Shown in pieces: positions 1 through 9,886 of a DNA stretch of 64,000 bases. The position numbers were made by a program, and so were the translations under genes. The first letter of the stretch is position 1; each line of letters starts with the position of its first letter. Under the pieces are notes generated by a model. It did not search any database, was not told where the DNA came from, and saw only the letters and a program-made list of their open reading frames with translations. The stretch is from Ditylenchus dipsaci (lineage: Eukaryota; Nematoda; Chromadorea; Rhabditida; Anguinidae): NCBI GenBank assembly GCA_004194705.1, contig SADC01001278.1:186001-250000 (forward strand), read 5' to 3'.

Positions 1-88
1 ATCGGTGGCCAAATAGCCACTAAAAAAAGGTTCGTTAAATCAAGAGTTTTGTTAAATCGGGTTTCGTTAAATCGAGACTTGACTGTAG
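1..88. repeat. pogo/mariner-like MITE, right end (cut by window start)
   Basis: The stretch repeats a GTTAAATCGRG-type word three times and ends in a GACTGTA terminus. Its reverse complement starts TACAGTCAAGTCTCGATTT, the same kind of terminus seen at 5680, 8346, 42461, 53467 and 55347. The left end lies outside the window. No coding potential is seen. Confidence 0.6.
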
Positions 89-381
89 TGAGAAAAAAAC
101 ATAAAATATTTTTCGATTAAGAAAATTTAGTTTTGAAATTTTTGTTTTAGATATTTTGACAAGTTTTCCCTAACCTCTACTCCCTTAGCATACGAGAGGC
201 TTACAAACAATCCTGTTCTGTATATCCTCTGAAAATCTCCCGCCCGCTCATAATAACCTTATAATCCATAGAGTCGGGCTGAAAAAAACTATCCTTAGGA
301 ACTACCTAGCGAATGAGCTATATAAATAATGAATATGCTGTTTTTTCAATAATGTATGAATGTATGAATAGACTGACAAAC

Positions 382-799
382 CTTGCTGTGAGTTATGGGC
401 ATTAATATTACTGTTAGTCTGTTCAGCAATATAAACATAGTTGACAAATTTTCAGCGTGAAAATTGTAATAGTAAAAGAAAAACCAAAAGGCTAAATGAC
501 CCCTTGAAAAAGTGTGAAATGTATTTAAAAGCAGTCCAAGGCTTCCAAATCTCATGTACATATATGTGGCTAGGTAGTTGCAAAAGTTCTTAAATTTTAA
601 ATCTTAACTATTTTTTTCAGCAAACAAAACTTACTGTGAAAAAACGAACAAGAAAAAGACGAAAAAAGGCAGAATTATATTTTTTAAAATTTTTCAATAG
701 AACAATAACTTCTAATATATAAATTAGTAAAGATGGAATTCCTATCAATAAGGCTAATACAAATGATAGAGCCGCGTTAGATGAAAATATTAAACCCAT
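382..799 (-). CDS. Nematode 7TM chemoreceptor (srg/srv-like), first two exons
   Basis: Two exons join in phase 0: 635-799 (55 codons) and 382-588 (69 codons), with donor GTAAGT at 634 and acceptor AG before 588. Exon 1 gives a hydrophobic TM1 (residues about 12-34, LLIGIPSLLIYILEVIVLL) followed by a basic loop. Exon 2 gives two more hydrophobic segments and the motif LLNRLTVILMP, resembling the end of TM3 in nematode Srg/Srv serpentine receptors (NR in place of DRY). Such receptors act in chemosensory neuron membranes. A good GTTTGT donor ends exon 2 at 382, so the rest lies at lower coordinates; an ORF after an AG near 281 could be the next exon but is not diagnostic. An upstream in-frame ATG at 811 is an alternative start. 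Confidence 0.6.
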
Positions 800-1138
800 T
801 TTGTATAACACAAAAATATAACTTAAACGTTGTATTTTTTATATTATAAATTGTATATAATCCACGCACAGCCTATCGTTTTATTCAAAAATGTTTTTTT
901 GTGAATAATTTTTCAACATTTTTTTAATTAAAAAATTATTAATTTTTCATGAATTTATTTAACGTGAATTTTTAGGAGTAGAAATTTTTTTATTTGCAGG
1001 TGCGTGCAATACAAATTGCTTGCAGATGTTTTAAAATTTTTAGCTTTGTTTACCTTTTTCCGTTCGCGCAATAATATGCTGCAATTTTTTTCGATGTTGA
1101 AGTTTTAAAGTTGAAAAATGTGTCGTTTAAAAATGTTT
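800..1138. other. AT-rich intergenic spacer
   Basis: No ORF, RNA gene or repeat structure that I can support. It separates the divergent starts of two minus-strand genes from the foldback element at 1139. Confidence 0.5.
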
Positions 1139-1379
1139 GGCCCTTTATGATAATGGAGCGGTTTTTTGCCTTGGTTCCTCCCTATGGTTTTTCAAGACTT
1201 TTTAGTCATTAGGCTTAGGCAAGGATAGGCTAGCGTATGTCAGGACAGACTCAAACGTATTTTAGACTCATGTCTAACATACGCTGGCCTGCCCTTGCCT
1301 AAGCTTAATGCTAAAAATCATAATAAAAAACAACAGGTGGATCAAGGCAAAACCCCCTCCCCCATTATCATATAGGGCC
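1139..1379. repeat. Foldback MITE (GGCCCTTTATGATAATGG family)
   Basis: The first 120 bases pair with the last 120: both ends read GGCCCT(T/A)TATGATAATGG inward, then a CCTTGGT... CTGTTGTTTTTT block, then TTAGGCTTAGGCAAGG and CGTATGTYAGGAC. A related copy lies at 10437-10688 and a partly related one around 25418-25820. No transposase is encoded, so it is non-autonomous. Confidence 0.8.
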
Positions 1380-1504
1380 ACATGTTTTCCACCTACTTTT
1401 TCACCTTTTTGATTTTGATTAGAGATGGCATCTTGACTTCGGGTGGAATTACTGGATGAGATTTTCAGATAAAAAAATTTCGAGATCGGAATTTTGGCAA
1501 AAAA

Positions 1505-1535
1505 TTGAACTTGATCCCTTCGGGATCAAGTTCAA
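1505..1535. other. Perfect 14-bp stem hairpin with TTC loop
   Basis: Bases 1505-1518 are the exact reverse complement of 1522-1535, with a three-base loop. It lies about 250 bp downstream of the DB-protein gene stop on the minus strand. Function unknown; it may be part of an eroded foldback repeat (related words occur around 1395-1640). Confidence 0.6.
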
Positions 1536-1784
1536 ATTTTGTGATTGTGATTTCAGAAAATGATCAAGCAGGATTTTGGTGCGGGATTTTCGGCCAAAAA
1601 TTGATCGGGCAGGAACGGTATCCTGTCGAGATCACTTCTTGATGTGGTCTCTCTTATTTATATAAAATACAAAGATGAAAAACAGACGAACTGCATAAAG
1701 AGATTTTTATTTTGACAAAATATTGCAACTGATCGCATAAATAAAATTTACTAAAAAGGTTTTTTCTATTCCGTATACAAATGT

Positions 1785-3976
1785 TTAATAAGTAGCCAAA
1801 GCCGAATGCCAAAAACATCCTTTCATTTGCTCAAATCGATCGTAGCAAGAGGCATAGCTAAAGTCTAGTTGAGTCACATTGCCTGGACGTTGGTCACAGA
1901 AGGTCAGACATCTGAAAATTATATATTTAATAGATTAAAGCACTCCTTTTTTTCTCACTTCTCTCCAGCCAATGTAGTCTGAACACTGTTCCTAGCACAG
2001 CAAGCTCGGTGGTCCTGACCCCTGGCCGCACAATATTGCAATTCTGCAGCGGCTTCAATTGGACAAGCATCTGTGCGGAAGTACATCCCCATAAGCTAAA
2101 AAAATTGTTTCGTCATGTAAATTATACTCATGCTAAATAATGGACTAGAAGTATAATAAAAACCCCAACTTCATGCTAGAATCGGTGTCGGAAATTTATC
2201 TTGATCCCCAGTTGTTTTGTCTGAAGAGTGATCATGCTAACAAATCATGCTAATTTGATCATTCTAAAGATCATGCCAATATTGCAAGCATAACCATCGT
2301 AATCTAGGATCGAATGAACAGGGGACCTATTGACCATTCTTGTATAGAGCAAACACTTTTTTCTGAAAATTGGGCGCTCTCATATTAAGAGTCACGGGTG
2401 TTTACGACAAAACTTTTAAATTTTGCAAAAAAAGAATCGCACAATTGGAATCTGAAATGTAATGTGAAACTTGACTGGCAAATAAGACTTGGTAAAAGAT
2501 TTTAAAATTGATTTTTTTAACAATTTTTAAAGGGTGCTCTTATATCAAGTGTAAACTTTTTTGTAATCTTGCCCTACAGATACAATATCTCAGTAACTTT
2601 AAAAAAGTGTCGCAATGGAAGAAAAAATTATGGCCGTTTCTGAGTAAGGGTGTGCCTTTAAGAACAATTAAATGTCAAAAAATTCATCTTTGGGGTTGAC
2701 TAAATGAAAAATCACTTACAGATTCTTTAGTGTAGCTGTTAAAATTGCATTTTTGTAGGCATGCATCTGGCAGACCACGCTCTTCACAGCACTCAAAGAA
2801 CATTTGGTTGGGATCCTTGAAGTATATTTGGTTTTTACGGTCCATACTAACAAAATATATAGTTTACTCTTGGACCACTTTTTTCTGCAGACAAAAGTTT
2901 TGTCTGTTTACGGCTGAATCGCGGTGCTTTGGCTCCAAATAATTCTACGCCATTGGCACCAGCCATATCGCCATTGACGGCTAGAGTGTTGGAACCATGA
3001 GCCCGAACCCTTCGACGAGCACAACCTACAACCATTTTTTACTTAATTACATAACTCATTTTGTGATCTTGCCATAGTGTCCGCACTGGTACCCTTGCTG
3101 GCATCCACCTCCACAGGAGACTGGCGGTGGACTAAAAAGTTTTTAGCTAAGTAATAACTTAAAGCATGACTGTTTTACCTGTAACAGCCACCACCTCCAC
3201 CACAAATGCCTGACCCAATACACTAAAAAATTTAGAATATTCATCAGTCCAGAAACCCAAAAACTACTTATTTGAATTTTTCGTGTTTATAGGTTTTATT
3301 ATGTAACTCCCCATATATTTTACTTTACGAAACTTTTATGTTAATTTAAAAAAAAGTATTTGACTAAATTGACTATCAAGCCTTGAAATTTATTGCTTGA
3401 ATCAAGATGACCGTGAAGGCCTCAGAACAGAGTGGCCCGAATTTTCAGCAAGCTTAAAAAATCCCCGAACAAGCTCTGAAAAATTGATTTTTTAGGTTTT
3501 GTTTAAACATCTGAAAAACTCTAGATCGACCCGACATTTTTTTGATTTTTGTAATATCTCACCCAGGTAAGCTATTAGCCGTGCTAATAGCGCCGTATTT
3601 TCTGTATTAAGTCCCTCGGGGAGTTATTGCTCCGCTCATAAAAAATCCGAAAATTTAGAGGTCTATTTTGAGATTTTTGGGTGCTTAAACAAAAACTTAA
3701 AGTAAAGGAGTAAAATTAAAGGAGAACTCGTGGTAATTTAAAAAACGCAAAAAATAGATTTGTAAAAAACATTATAGGCTGAGATATGAGGTCCATATGG
3801 GGGGGGGAAGTTATTAGAAAGTGGGAACTGAATACACATGGCGAATTCAATACAACAGATACGGTATATAGCATTAGATAAAAAATCTTGACATTGACAT
3901 ACCCATTCACATATTCCGGAACACAAAGAAGACAAAAAATAAAGAATATAAATAAGTCGTTTTGGTATTTGGCCAT
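1785..3976 (-). CDS. Secreted DB-module protein
   Basis: Nematode secreted cysteine-rich protein of unknown function. Exons on the minus strand: 3903-3976 (signal peptide, MAKYQNDLFIFFIFCLLCVP), 3179-3222 (CIGSGICGGGGGCY), 3073-3131 (CGGGCQQGYQCGHYG), one starting at 3025 (CARRRVRAHG then low complexity), 2720-2846 (FFECCEERGLPDACLQKC), 1959-2095 (DACPIEAAAELQYCAARG then CC), 1785-1911 (FCDQRPGN ... Cys-rich end, stop TAA). The CC ... C..KC ... C pattern over the last three exons is the DB module (Pfam PF01682); the N-terminal Cys/Gly stretch followed by CARRRVRA is common in these proteins. Oddities: intron after 3073 starts GC rather than GT; joins at 3903/3222 and near 2900/2846 are each one base out of phase, next to G or C runs. 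The ATG sits 7-12 bases after a TTGCAG site. Confidence 0.85.
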
Positions 3977-4540
3977 TGAGTAGTTGACTGCAACCAACAA
4001 TCTAAAATAAAAGAAAAACAGTTACAGCAAAAAATCTTTTTTTACCAAACTACAGAGTATTTTGGCTAACAAATATCAGTGCAATAAAGATCCATCAGAA
4101 CCTTTTATACTGCAATTAAAAGCCGCTGCTCCTCCTACCTCTGTCACTAATGGCGTTTTTCAAGCGAATGCAAAATGCATATATATGCAAAGCAAATCCG
4201 ATTTGCTGAGAAAGACAGATTTGTGAAAGAAGAAGAATAAAGCAACAATGCTTTTTCTCTCCAGACCCTCTCTTTTGACTCACACTCATCGAAAACTGGT
4301 TTGTCTGCAAAATGCCAATTTGCTGTTTAACCGTTTCTGTACTTTTGCATGCTAGCACAGCTAGCTTGAAATGGCAAAAAATGCTTTTTTCAAAATAAAT
4401 CATATTTCCAGCTATAATAAAAATAGATAGTTTCTTGGCATTACTGTGGCCTAAAAATATTAATTATAAAAAATTGTAGTAAAAAAGTAAAGTCTTTTCT
4501 GCGTGCCATTTTCTCTCTAGTAGACGCTCCCGCTCTTGAA
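3977..4540. other. Intergenic, no gene seen
   Basis: Short ORFs occur but lack domains, splice context or codon bias. The stretch 4116-4400 has no recognisable repeat partner in the window. Confidence 0.4.
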
Positions 4541-4985
4541 GGGGCATACCAGCGCGTTATACTGCAAATTAAAGGGGCATGCCCGTGCGTTAAGGCGCGA
4601 ACCAGCAGTTTTTTTCGAATTTTTTCGAATTGTCCCATTTTTCACTCGTTCTGCGTCAAATCTGATATAGATGACCTTATACTGCTTTTAAAAACTAGAC
4701 AGAAAACTTGAAAAATCTAGACGAGAACGAATGTGAAAATTAACCGAGAAAGAAATGAACTGCTGGTTTGCGCCTTTTCTCCCCGTCCGGCACGATCATG
4801 CCCCTTTAAGGCGGGGACAATTTCTTTTCACTCGTTCCAACTTAAATCTGATATTTATGACCTCATACTGCTTTTAGAAAGTAGACAGAAAACTTTTGTC
4901 GGATCAGGCAGAACGCTCATAAAAAAGTCACGAGAGTAAGAAATTTCTGGTCCCCGCCTTAATTGCAGTGTAATGCGCTGTTATG
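4541..4985. repeat. Repeat cluster of GGGGCATGCC-type foldback elements
   Basis: Blocks reading CATGCCCCTTTAA, 'tcgttctgcgtcaaatctgat', 'gaccttatactgctttt' and 'actgctggt' occur twice in direct order within this interval and again around 20700-20935 and, more diverged, 52745-52940. The interval is therefore a small dispersed repeat family, not a gene. Confidence 0.6.
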
Positions 4986-5064
4986 CTCATATAAAAATTC
5001 CCCTCGTAGATGGACTTTGAAAAAATAAACGCGCGCGCTCTATTGATGACCCTTCCTCAAAAGG

Positions 5065-5292
5065 GCATGCCCACGCTAATAAGAGATGGTGCCAGGGAGT
5101 TAAAAAAATTTTCCTGATCATTATACTTCTGTACCCATTTTTCAACTTGGTTTTCTAACAAAACAAGTCCTAGAATTCAATTTTAGGTATGATTTTGTTA
5201 GAAACCAAATTGAAAAATCCGCGCAGAAGTTCAATGATTGGGAAAAAATTTTAAATTCCCGGGCACCACCTCTTATTAGCGTGGGCATGCTG
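5065..5292. repeat. Foldback MITE (GGCATGCCCACGCTAATAAG ends)
   Basis: The left end GGGCATGCCCACGCTAATAA returns inverted at 5270-5290, and the inner arms (TGATCATTATACTTCTGTAC / GTTTCTAACAAAACAAG) are also inverted around a TTTTAGGTAT centre. A second member of the same inner structure is at 52355-52635, with different outer ends. Confidence 0.75.
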
Positions 5293-5677
5293 CTTTAAAA
5301 CCATTTTTGTAGTATGAATTGTTATTTTTAAGAGAGTTATATTTTTGCAAAATTTCATTTTTTCGTCAAATCTACTGCTTAAATCAACACGGCTAATCCC
5401 AGAAGAGTAGTCTAGGCGCTCATCTATTCGACAGATGGTGAATATGGCAAAAAGAACCGGACAAAAAATAGGATGAAAGTGACAAATCTTTGGTGTTTAA
5501 ACCTGAATTACTCTGAATTTCAAATTGTTTGCCACGTTTAGGGAAAAAAGAGCACTGAATGTATTATTGATTAAGAGTCTTTCTCAAGTATATCTGTCGT
5601 CTCTAACCCTTCACGCATTCTAAATCTGACACCCTCCCCTAAATTGAACGATTTTCTGTAAGGTATACAATAAATCT

Positions 5678-6157
5678 ATCCAGTCGAGTCTCGATTTAAC
5701 AATCCTCTAAAAAATAAATGCTGTTATTAGAATTAGAACCTATGACCTCGAAAATTTCAGATGACTTCATGTTTCGTGTTCTGGAAACAACAGTTTTTAA
5801 TTTTTCTGTGATGTATGTTAAATCGAGAGTGAGTTTGACGGCCAAGACCGAACGGAACTGTATGTTAAATCGAGGGTATGTTAAACATGAACTCTGAAAT
5901 CGAGAGTCAATTTGCCTAAATTTGAAACTGACCAACAGTAAGCGTACGCCAGTGGCCGCGTACGGCTTTTGTACAGGCCTGGGAAAAAGTGCGATCCCAC
6001 GATATCCTCCTTGCAAGTCGGCGCTCTAACCATTTGAGCTATCGGGTCGCCCCAGGCCTGTTTCTTATTTCTCTGCTATCTGCCTCCCTTACACAACCAA
6101 ATCTTGATTAACTGTATGTTAAATCGGGTGTAGGTAAAATCAAGACTTTATTGTATA
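5678..6157. repeat. pogo/mariner-like MITE carrying a tRNA-like core
   Basis: Begins CAGTCGAGTCTCGATTTAAC and ends with the inverted form of a CTTGATTTTAC-type terminus; subterminal GTTAAATCGRG words repeat inside. The core 5975-6060 is tRNA-like (separate entry). No transposase ORF. Confidence 0.6.
5981..6053 (-). other. Degenerate tRNA-like sequence inside a MITE
   Basis: On the minus strand, TAGCTCAAATGGTTAGAGC matches an A box and forms a D arm (GCTC/GAGC). An anticodon-loop-like TTGCAAG follows (TGC at centre), then GTGGGATCGCAC, an eroded B box. The anticodon stem (CCGAC against GAGGA) and acceptor stem do not pair properly, so it is not a working tRNA gene. It is flanked by inverted ACAGGCCTGGG / CCCAGGCCTGT. 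Confidence 0.5.
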
Positions 6158-6189
6158 ACAAACATGTTTTTCAAGAGATAAAATAATTT

Positions 6190-6525
6190 TGGGGGCGTAA
6201 TCGTTTTGCCAATGAAACTTTTGCCAATGAGATGTTTTTGCCAATGGCATTTTTTTTCCAATGAGATTACTTCGCCAATGGTATGTTTGCTTGTTTTCTG
6301 AAGTACTCTTGCTATCTTGCCAAGCAAATTACCACTCATTTTGCAGCTCATCTCACTGTCTACAAAATAAGTGGTAATTTAACGGACAAGGCGGACAAAA
6401 TACTTGAGAAAACAAGCTATTCGTGAAAACGTACCATTGGCGAAGTAATCTCATTGGAAAAAAGATGCCATTGGCAAAAACATCTCATTGGCAAAAGTTT
6501 CATTGGCAAAACGATTACGCCCCTA
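6190..6525. repeat. Foldback MITE built from TTGCCAATG words
   Basis: Left arm 6190-6290 (GGGGGCGTAATCGTTTTGCC, then TTGCCAATG repeated about five times) is inverted at 6430-6525. The 130-bp centre is unrelated. Non-coding. Confidence 0.8.
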
Positions 6526-8222
6526 ATTTTGAACTCTGTGTGACGCCGGAGCATGCCCCTTTAATGACCATTTTAATTACTTTGGTCAATTGCCGTATCC
6601 GAAATTTTGTACTAAAAGTAAATGATCTATTGTGTTAATTTTTAACTTTGTTTCAAATAAATTTGGCTTGCTTACAAACTTTTGTTCCGGCAAATCCTTT
6701 TTCGCTTTGATGTATTGAAGGCTGTCGAGCGTTAAAGCAGGCTATTCAGCAAACAGTGTTTGACCATCCGGTTTAGTTGAGATTTTTCTGTTTGTCTCCT
6801 GCAGGCAAACTAAATATTTCATGTATCACATAGCTTGTGTACAACAATTTATTTTGGCTTTTGGTAGGACCGGTTTTCAGCTGAATCAGCAAACATAAGG
6901 CGACTATAATCTTTTTTTCTTTGTGTTTAGCTTTTATATTCAAATCAGGGTTTATGGAGCTTGTCACCACTGAAAAACAGAACTCTTCTTCTATCTCTTT
7001 TATTATTTTGTACAATAGCTATGACTCATCCCTGCTTTTTTCAGCCAATCCGAGTGAAATAGAAGATTGTTTAAGTGAGAAAGGCAATTAAAGCTAAATA
7101 CAGCCTTGTTTTGAAAAAAGACAATTTCATATTTGATGACAAGGACAATAAAAACTAATATAAATAAAGTCACACAATAATATTGTCAAAAGCAGGTTTT
7201 TTTCCGAAACACAGCTAAAAGAAACGTGCATATTTTTTTTCCAATCATTATGGCTTCTGTAACTAGGCGCTGCCGAGGCACCATTTATCTAGCTTTAGAT
7301 AATGCAATATACAAAACTTTGGCAAACAATGATATTTTTTACACTTTTAACAAATTTAACTTTTGAACTTTTTCATTCCGATTTTTTTTAACATCATAAG
7401 AAGCTTATAACTGCAGAACGACCATTTTCGCTGCAAAATTTAATTAAAAAGAACATGACACTTAGCCGGTGCTACTATATCTTACAATATCTTACAATAG
7501 CCATAAGTAATTACACACGGCCACTTTTGCTCATTCTTATATTTTATGACAGATAAATGTGTTTTAACACAAAAGCTTAAATAAACTTGTTTCTTTATCA
7601 CAATCACTGTCAAAATTTCAATTCCGCTCAAGACAAAAATTTGAAAAAATTCGAGCAACCGAAATTTGACAGTGAGTGTGAGAATCAAAGGACAGTTCTT
7701 GGATTTAATCGACCATGCTGAACACGAATCAGGTGTCAGAAGTTCAGGTTTATCGTGCGAAATTAAAGTTTTAGGTCAGGTGGCTTTTGAAATATACTTT
7801 TGAACGTTTCGCTAGCACTCAAAAAGCCTTTTTTAGATTATTTTAAAACACTGTCTGGTACAGTTTTTCTCACTCTGTCGAATATTATCAATCATTAACT
7901 GAAAAACAGCGTTTTCACATTTTTTGTACATATTTTTGTATGAACAACATTTTTGAAAAAACGCAATGGTTTCTCTGGGCCAAATGTTTTTCATTTGATT
8001 GCCATAAAGACCTCATTGAAAAATTGGAATGTTTTACTTCTTTCAAGTAGCATAGGCAAAAATCGTGACATCGATGGTTCACAAAGGCAGCTGACCACCA
8101 TAGAGTGATATTTTATAAAAAAAAGTTACCATCGTGTTGAGCGTGAAATACCATCAAGACAAACAATTATCTTTCCAGCGTATTTTTTAATAAAAAATAC
8201 AAAATAAGTTTTAATTACAAAA
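6526..8222. other. Long intergenic stretch, no supported gene
   Basis: AT-rich DNA with only short ORFs on both strands; none has a domain, signal peptide or plausible splice partner. I see no repeat longer than about 30 bp with a partner in the window. Confidence 0.4.
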
Positions 8223-9213
8223 ATGACAACTTTTCTTTCTGCACACAACACAGCTCCGTATAAGTCCGACGGTACACTTGTTGTAGGTGGCCACAAAGTT
8301 TATGAGAATAAAGAGGTAAGCTTTATTGTTTTAGTACTTATTGTACAGTCAACCTTCGTTATAACGTACACCCGATACAACGTACACCTGACCTGCATTT
8401 GCTTTGTCAGATTGAATTAAAGCAAAGTGACATTCGATATAGCGCACACTCTATTTAACCTACATCTTGTGCCCATGCCCAGGGTTTGGCGAAATTCTAG
8501 CGCCGATGCCCAAAAAATTCTTTCAAAAGTTGTTGAAATTTATTAAAATAAATGAATAAATGGATTATTTGAGTTTTTATATAACTTTTTTTTCGAAATT
8601 GATTTTAGGTCAAATTTTGGCTTAATAAAATATTTAACGCAAAAGACTTGATATTTGACTTAATATTTAAATTTTTTTATTTTTGAAAAAATTAAGCTAA
8701 CTGGACCAGAATAGCTTTTGCAAGCAGTATAAATGTGGCCAGAGAGTAGTAGTAGGTCTAGTAGCAGCAGGCCTTTAGTTCTCTGCATTGTCTAAATAAG
8801 GCCAGGCTTTCCGAATTTGAGAGAGTGTGTCCATACTTGTTGCTTCAGCAGTGCTGCAACTGCTGCTCTTGGAGAAGTCTCTCATTATTTTCTGTTCCTC
8901 GTTTCTCTTTTATATTGCCTTTATATGGTCCTTTGTGAATAGCATGAAAATTTTCACGGATGACTTAGGTTTTTGTTTTAATCGATTTGAATTTTTCAAA
9001 AAAATATTTGCATCAAAAAAGCTATTGATTAGTTTTCATGGGGGTTGTGCTGCTTGGGGGTTAGCACTGAAACTAGAGATTCTTCTTTTGGCAATTGATG
9101 CCCTTCTTTTTAATTTCTCTGGAAAAATCGAAGTTGCAAGCGTCCATTGTCTTTCTTTTGAAGAAGTGGCAGCTAAAGTGTTAGTCAATTTTTACAACAA
9201 AAAGTGTTATTAG
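8223..9213 (+). CDS. Possible two-exon gene, unknown product
   Basis: Exon 8223-8315 starts MTTFLSAHNTAPYKSDG and ends in phase 0 at a GTAAGC donor. A second open stretch, about 8824-9213, is one of the longest ORFs here (about 128 codons) and encodes two hydrophobic segments (SLIIFCSSFLFYIAFIW; CAAWGLALKLEILLLAI) and a C-terminal FEEVAAKVLVNFYNKK. Joining them is a guess: the acceptor near 8823 lacks a pyrimidine tract and the 500-bp intron holds a MITE fragment at 8346-8460. No family recognised. Confidence 0.3.
8346..8460. repeat. pogo/mariner-like MITE fragment
   Basis: Starts TACAGTCAACCTTCGTTATA and contains repeated CGTACACC words, as in the 42293-42461 element. The right terminus is not clear. 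Confidence 0.5.
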
Positions 9214-9886
9214 AGGCTTACAATTTGGTTAATGTTAGCATGCATCTGGCATGCAATACTTATTTTTTTTACTGCTAATATTAAGTTTTTTGAATTTTCT
9301 CACTTTGACTATTTGACTAAATTTGACTATACTGTACTTGAAAAAGTCCGCATACCATTTTTCTTTGTAGAGACCCAGTAGCTTTTTTAACTCTCCGAAA
9401 ACCGAGAAAAATTTCGAAGTCGGTTTTAAGGTTCTTGGTTGATCCACCAAAATAAAAAATGAAAGTTAAGAAAACGCAATAACAGCGATGTAAAATATTT
9501 TATCTAGGCTAAAATATAGGTAGTCAAAGTCAAGAAGGTTGCTTATTAGAGCATGGTGACTCATCATAGGAAATACGGTACATCCGAATTCAGCTTTTAT
9601 GAATGTTTAAAAAGATTTATGCTGTTGATAGATGTCCATAAAATATGTAGGTTCTGCTGGGGGTGTTGATTTTAAAAATAAAATCTCTGCTCTAATAGAG
9701 CCCTCTTGAAAAATGATGAAAAAAATGTCTATTGTGCTTTATTAAAGAAAAACGGTATGTGAGGATATAGTGAAAATAAAAACTATTTTGTTTGAAATTA
9801 TTTTTTTGTTATTTTTTTAATGATGAAATATTCAAGATGATGTAAAATGGTACTATTAACGAGCTAACATCATACTTCTAACAGCA
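9214..9886. other. Upstream region of the alpha2/delta gene
   Basis: No gene. Includes a short copy of a GGAAATACGGTA repeat terminus near 9570. The alpha2/delta ATG at 9887 follows a CTTCTAACAG site by two bases, a candidate trans-splice acceptor. Confidence 0.4.

Noticed and set aside
5696..6016. 106-codon minus ORF
   Set aside because: Lies wholly within a MITE and its tRNA-like core; no domain.
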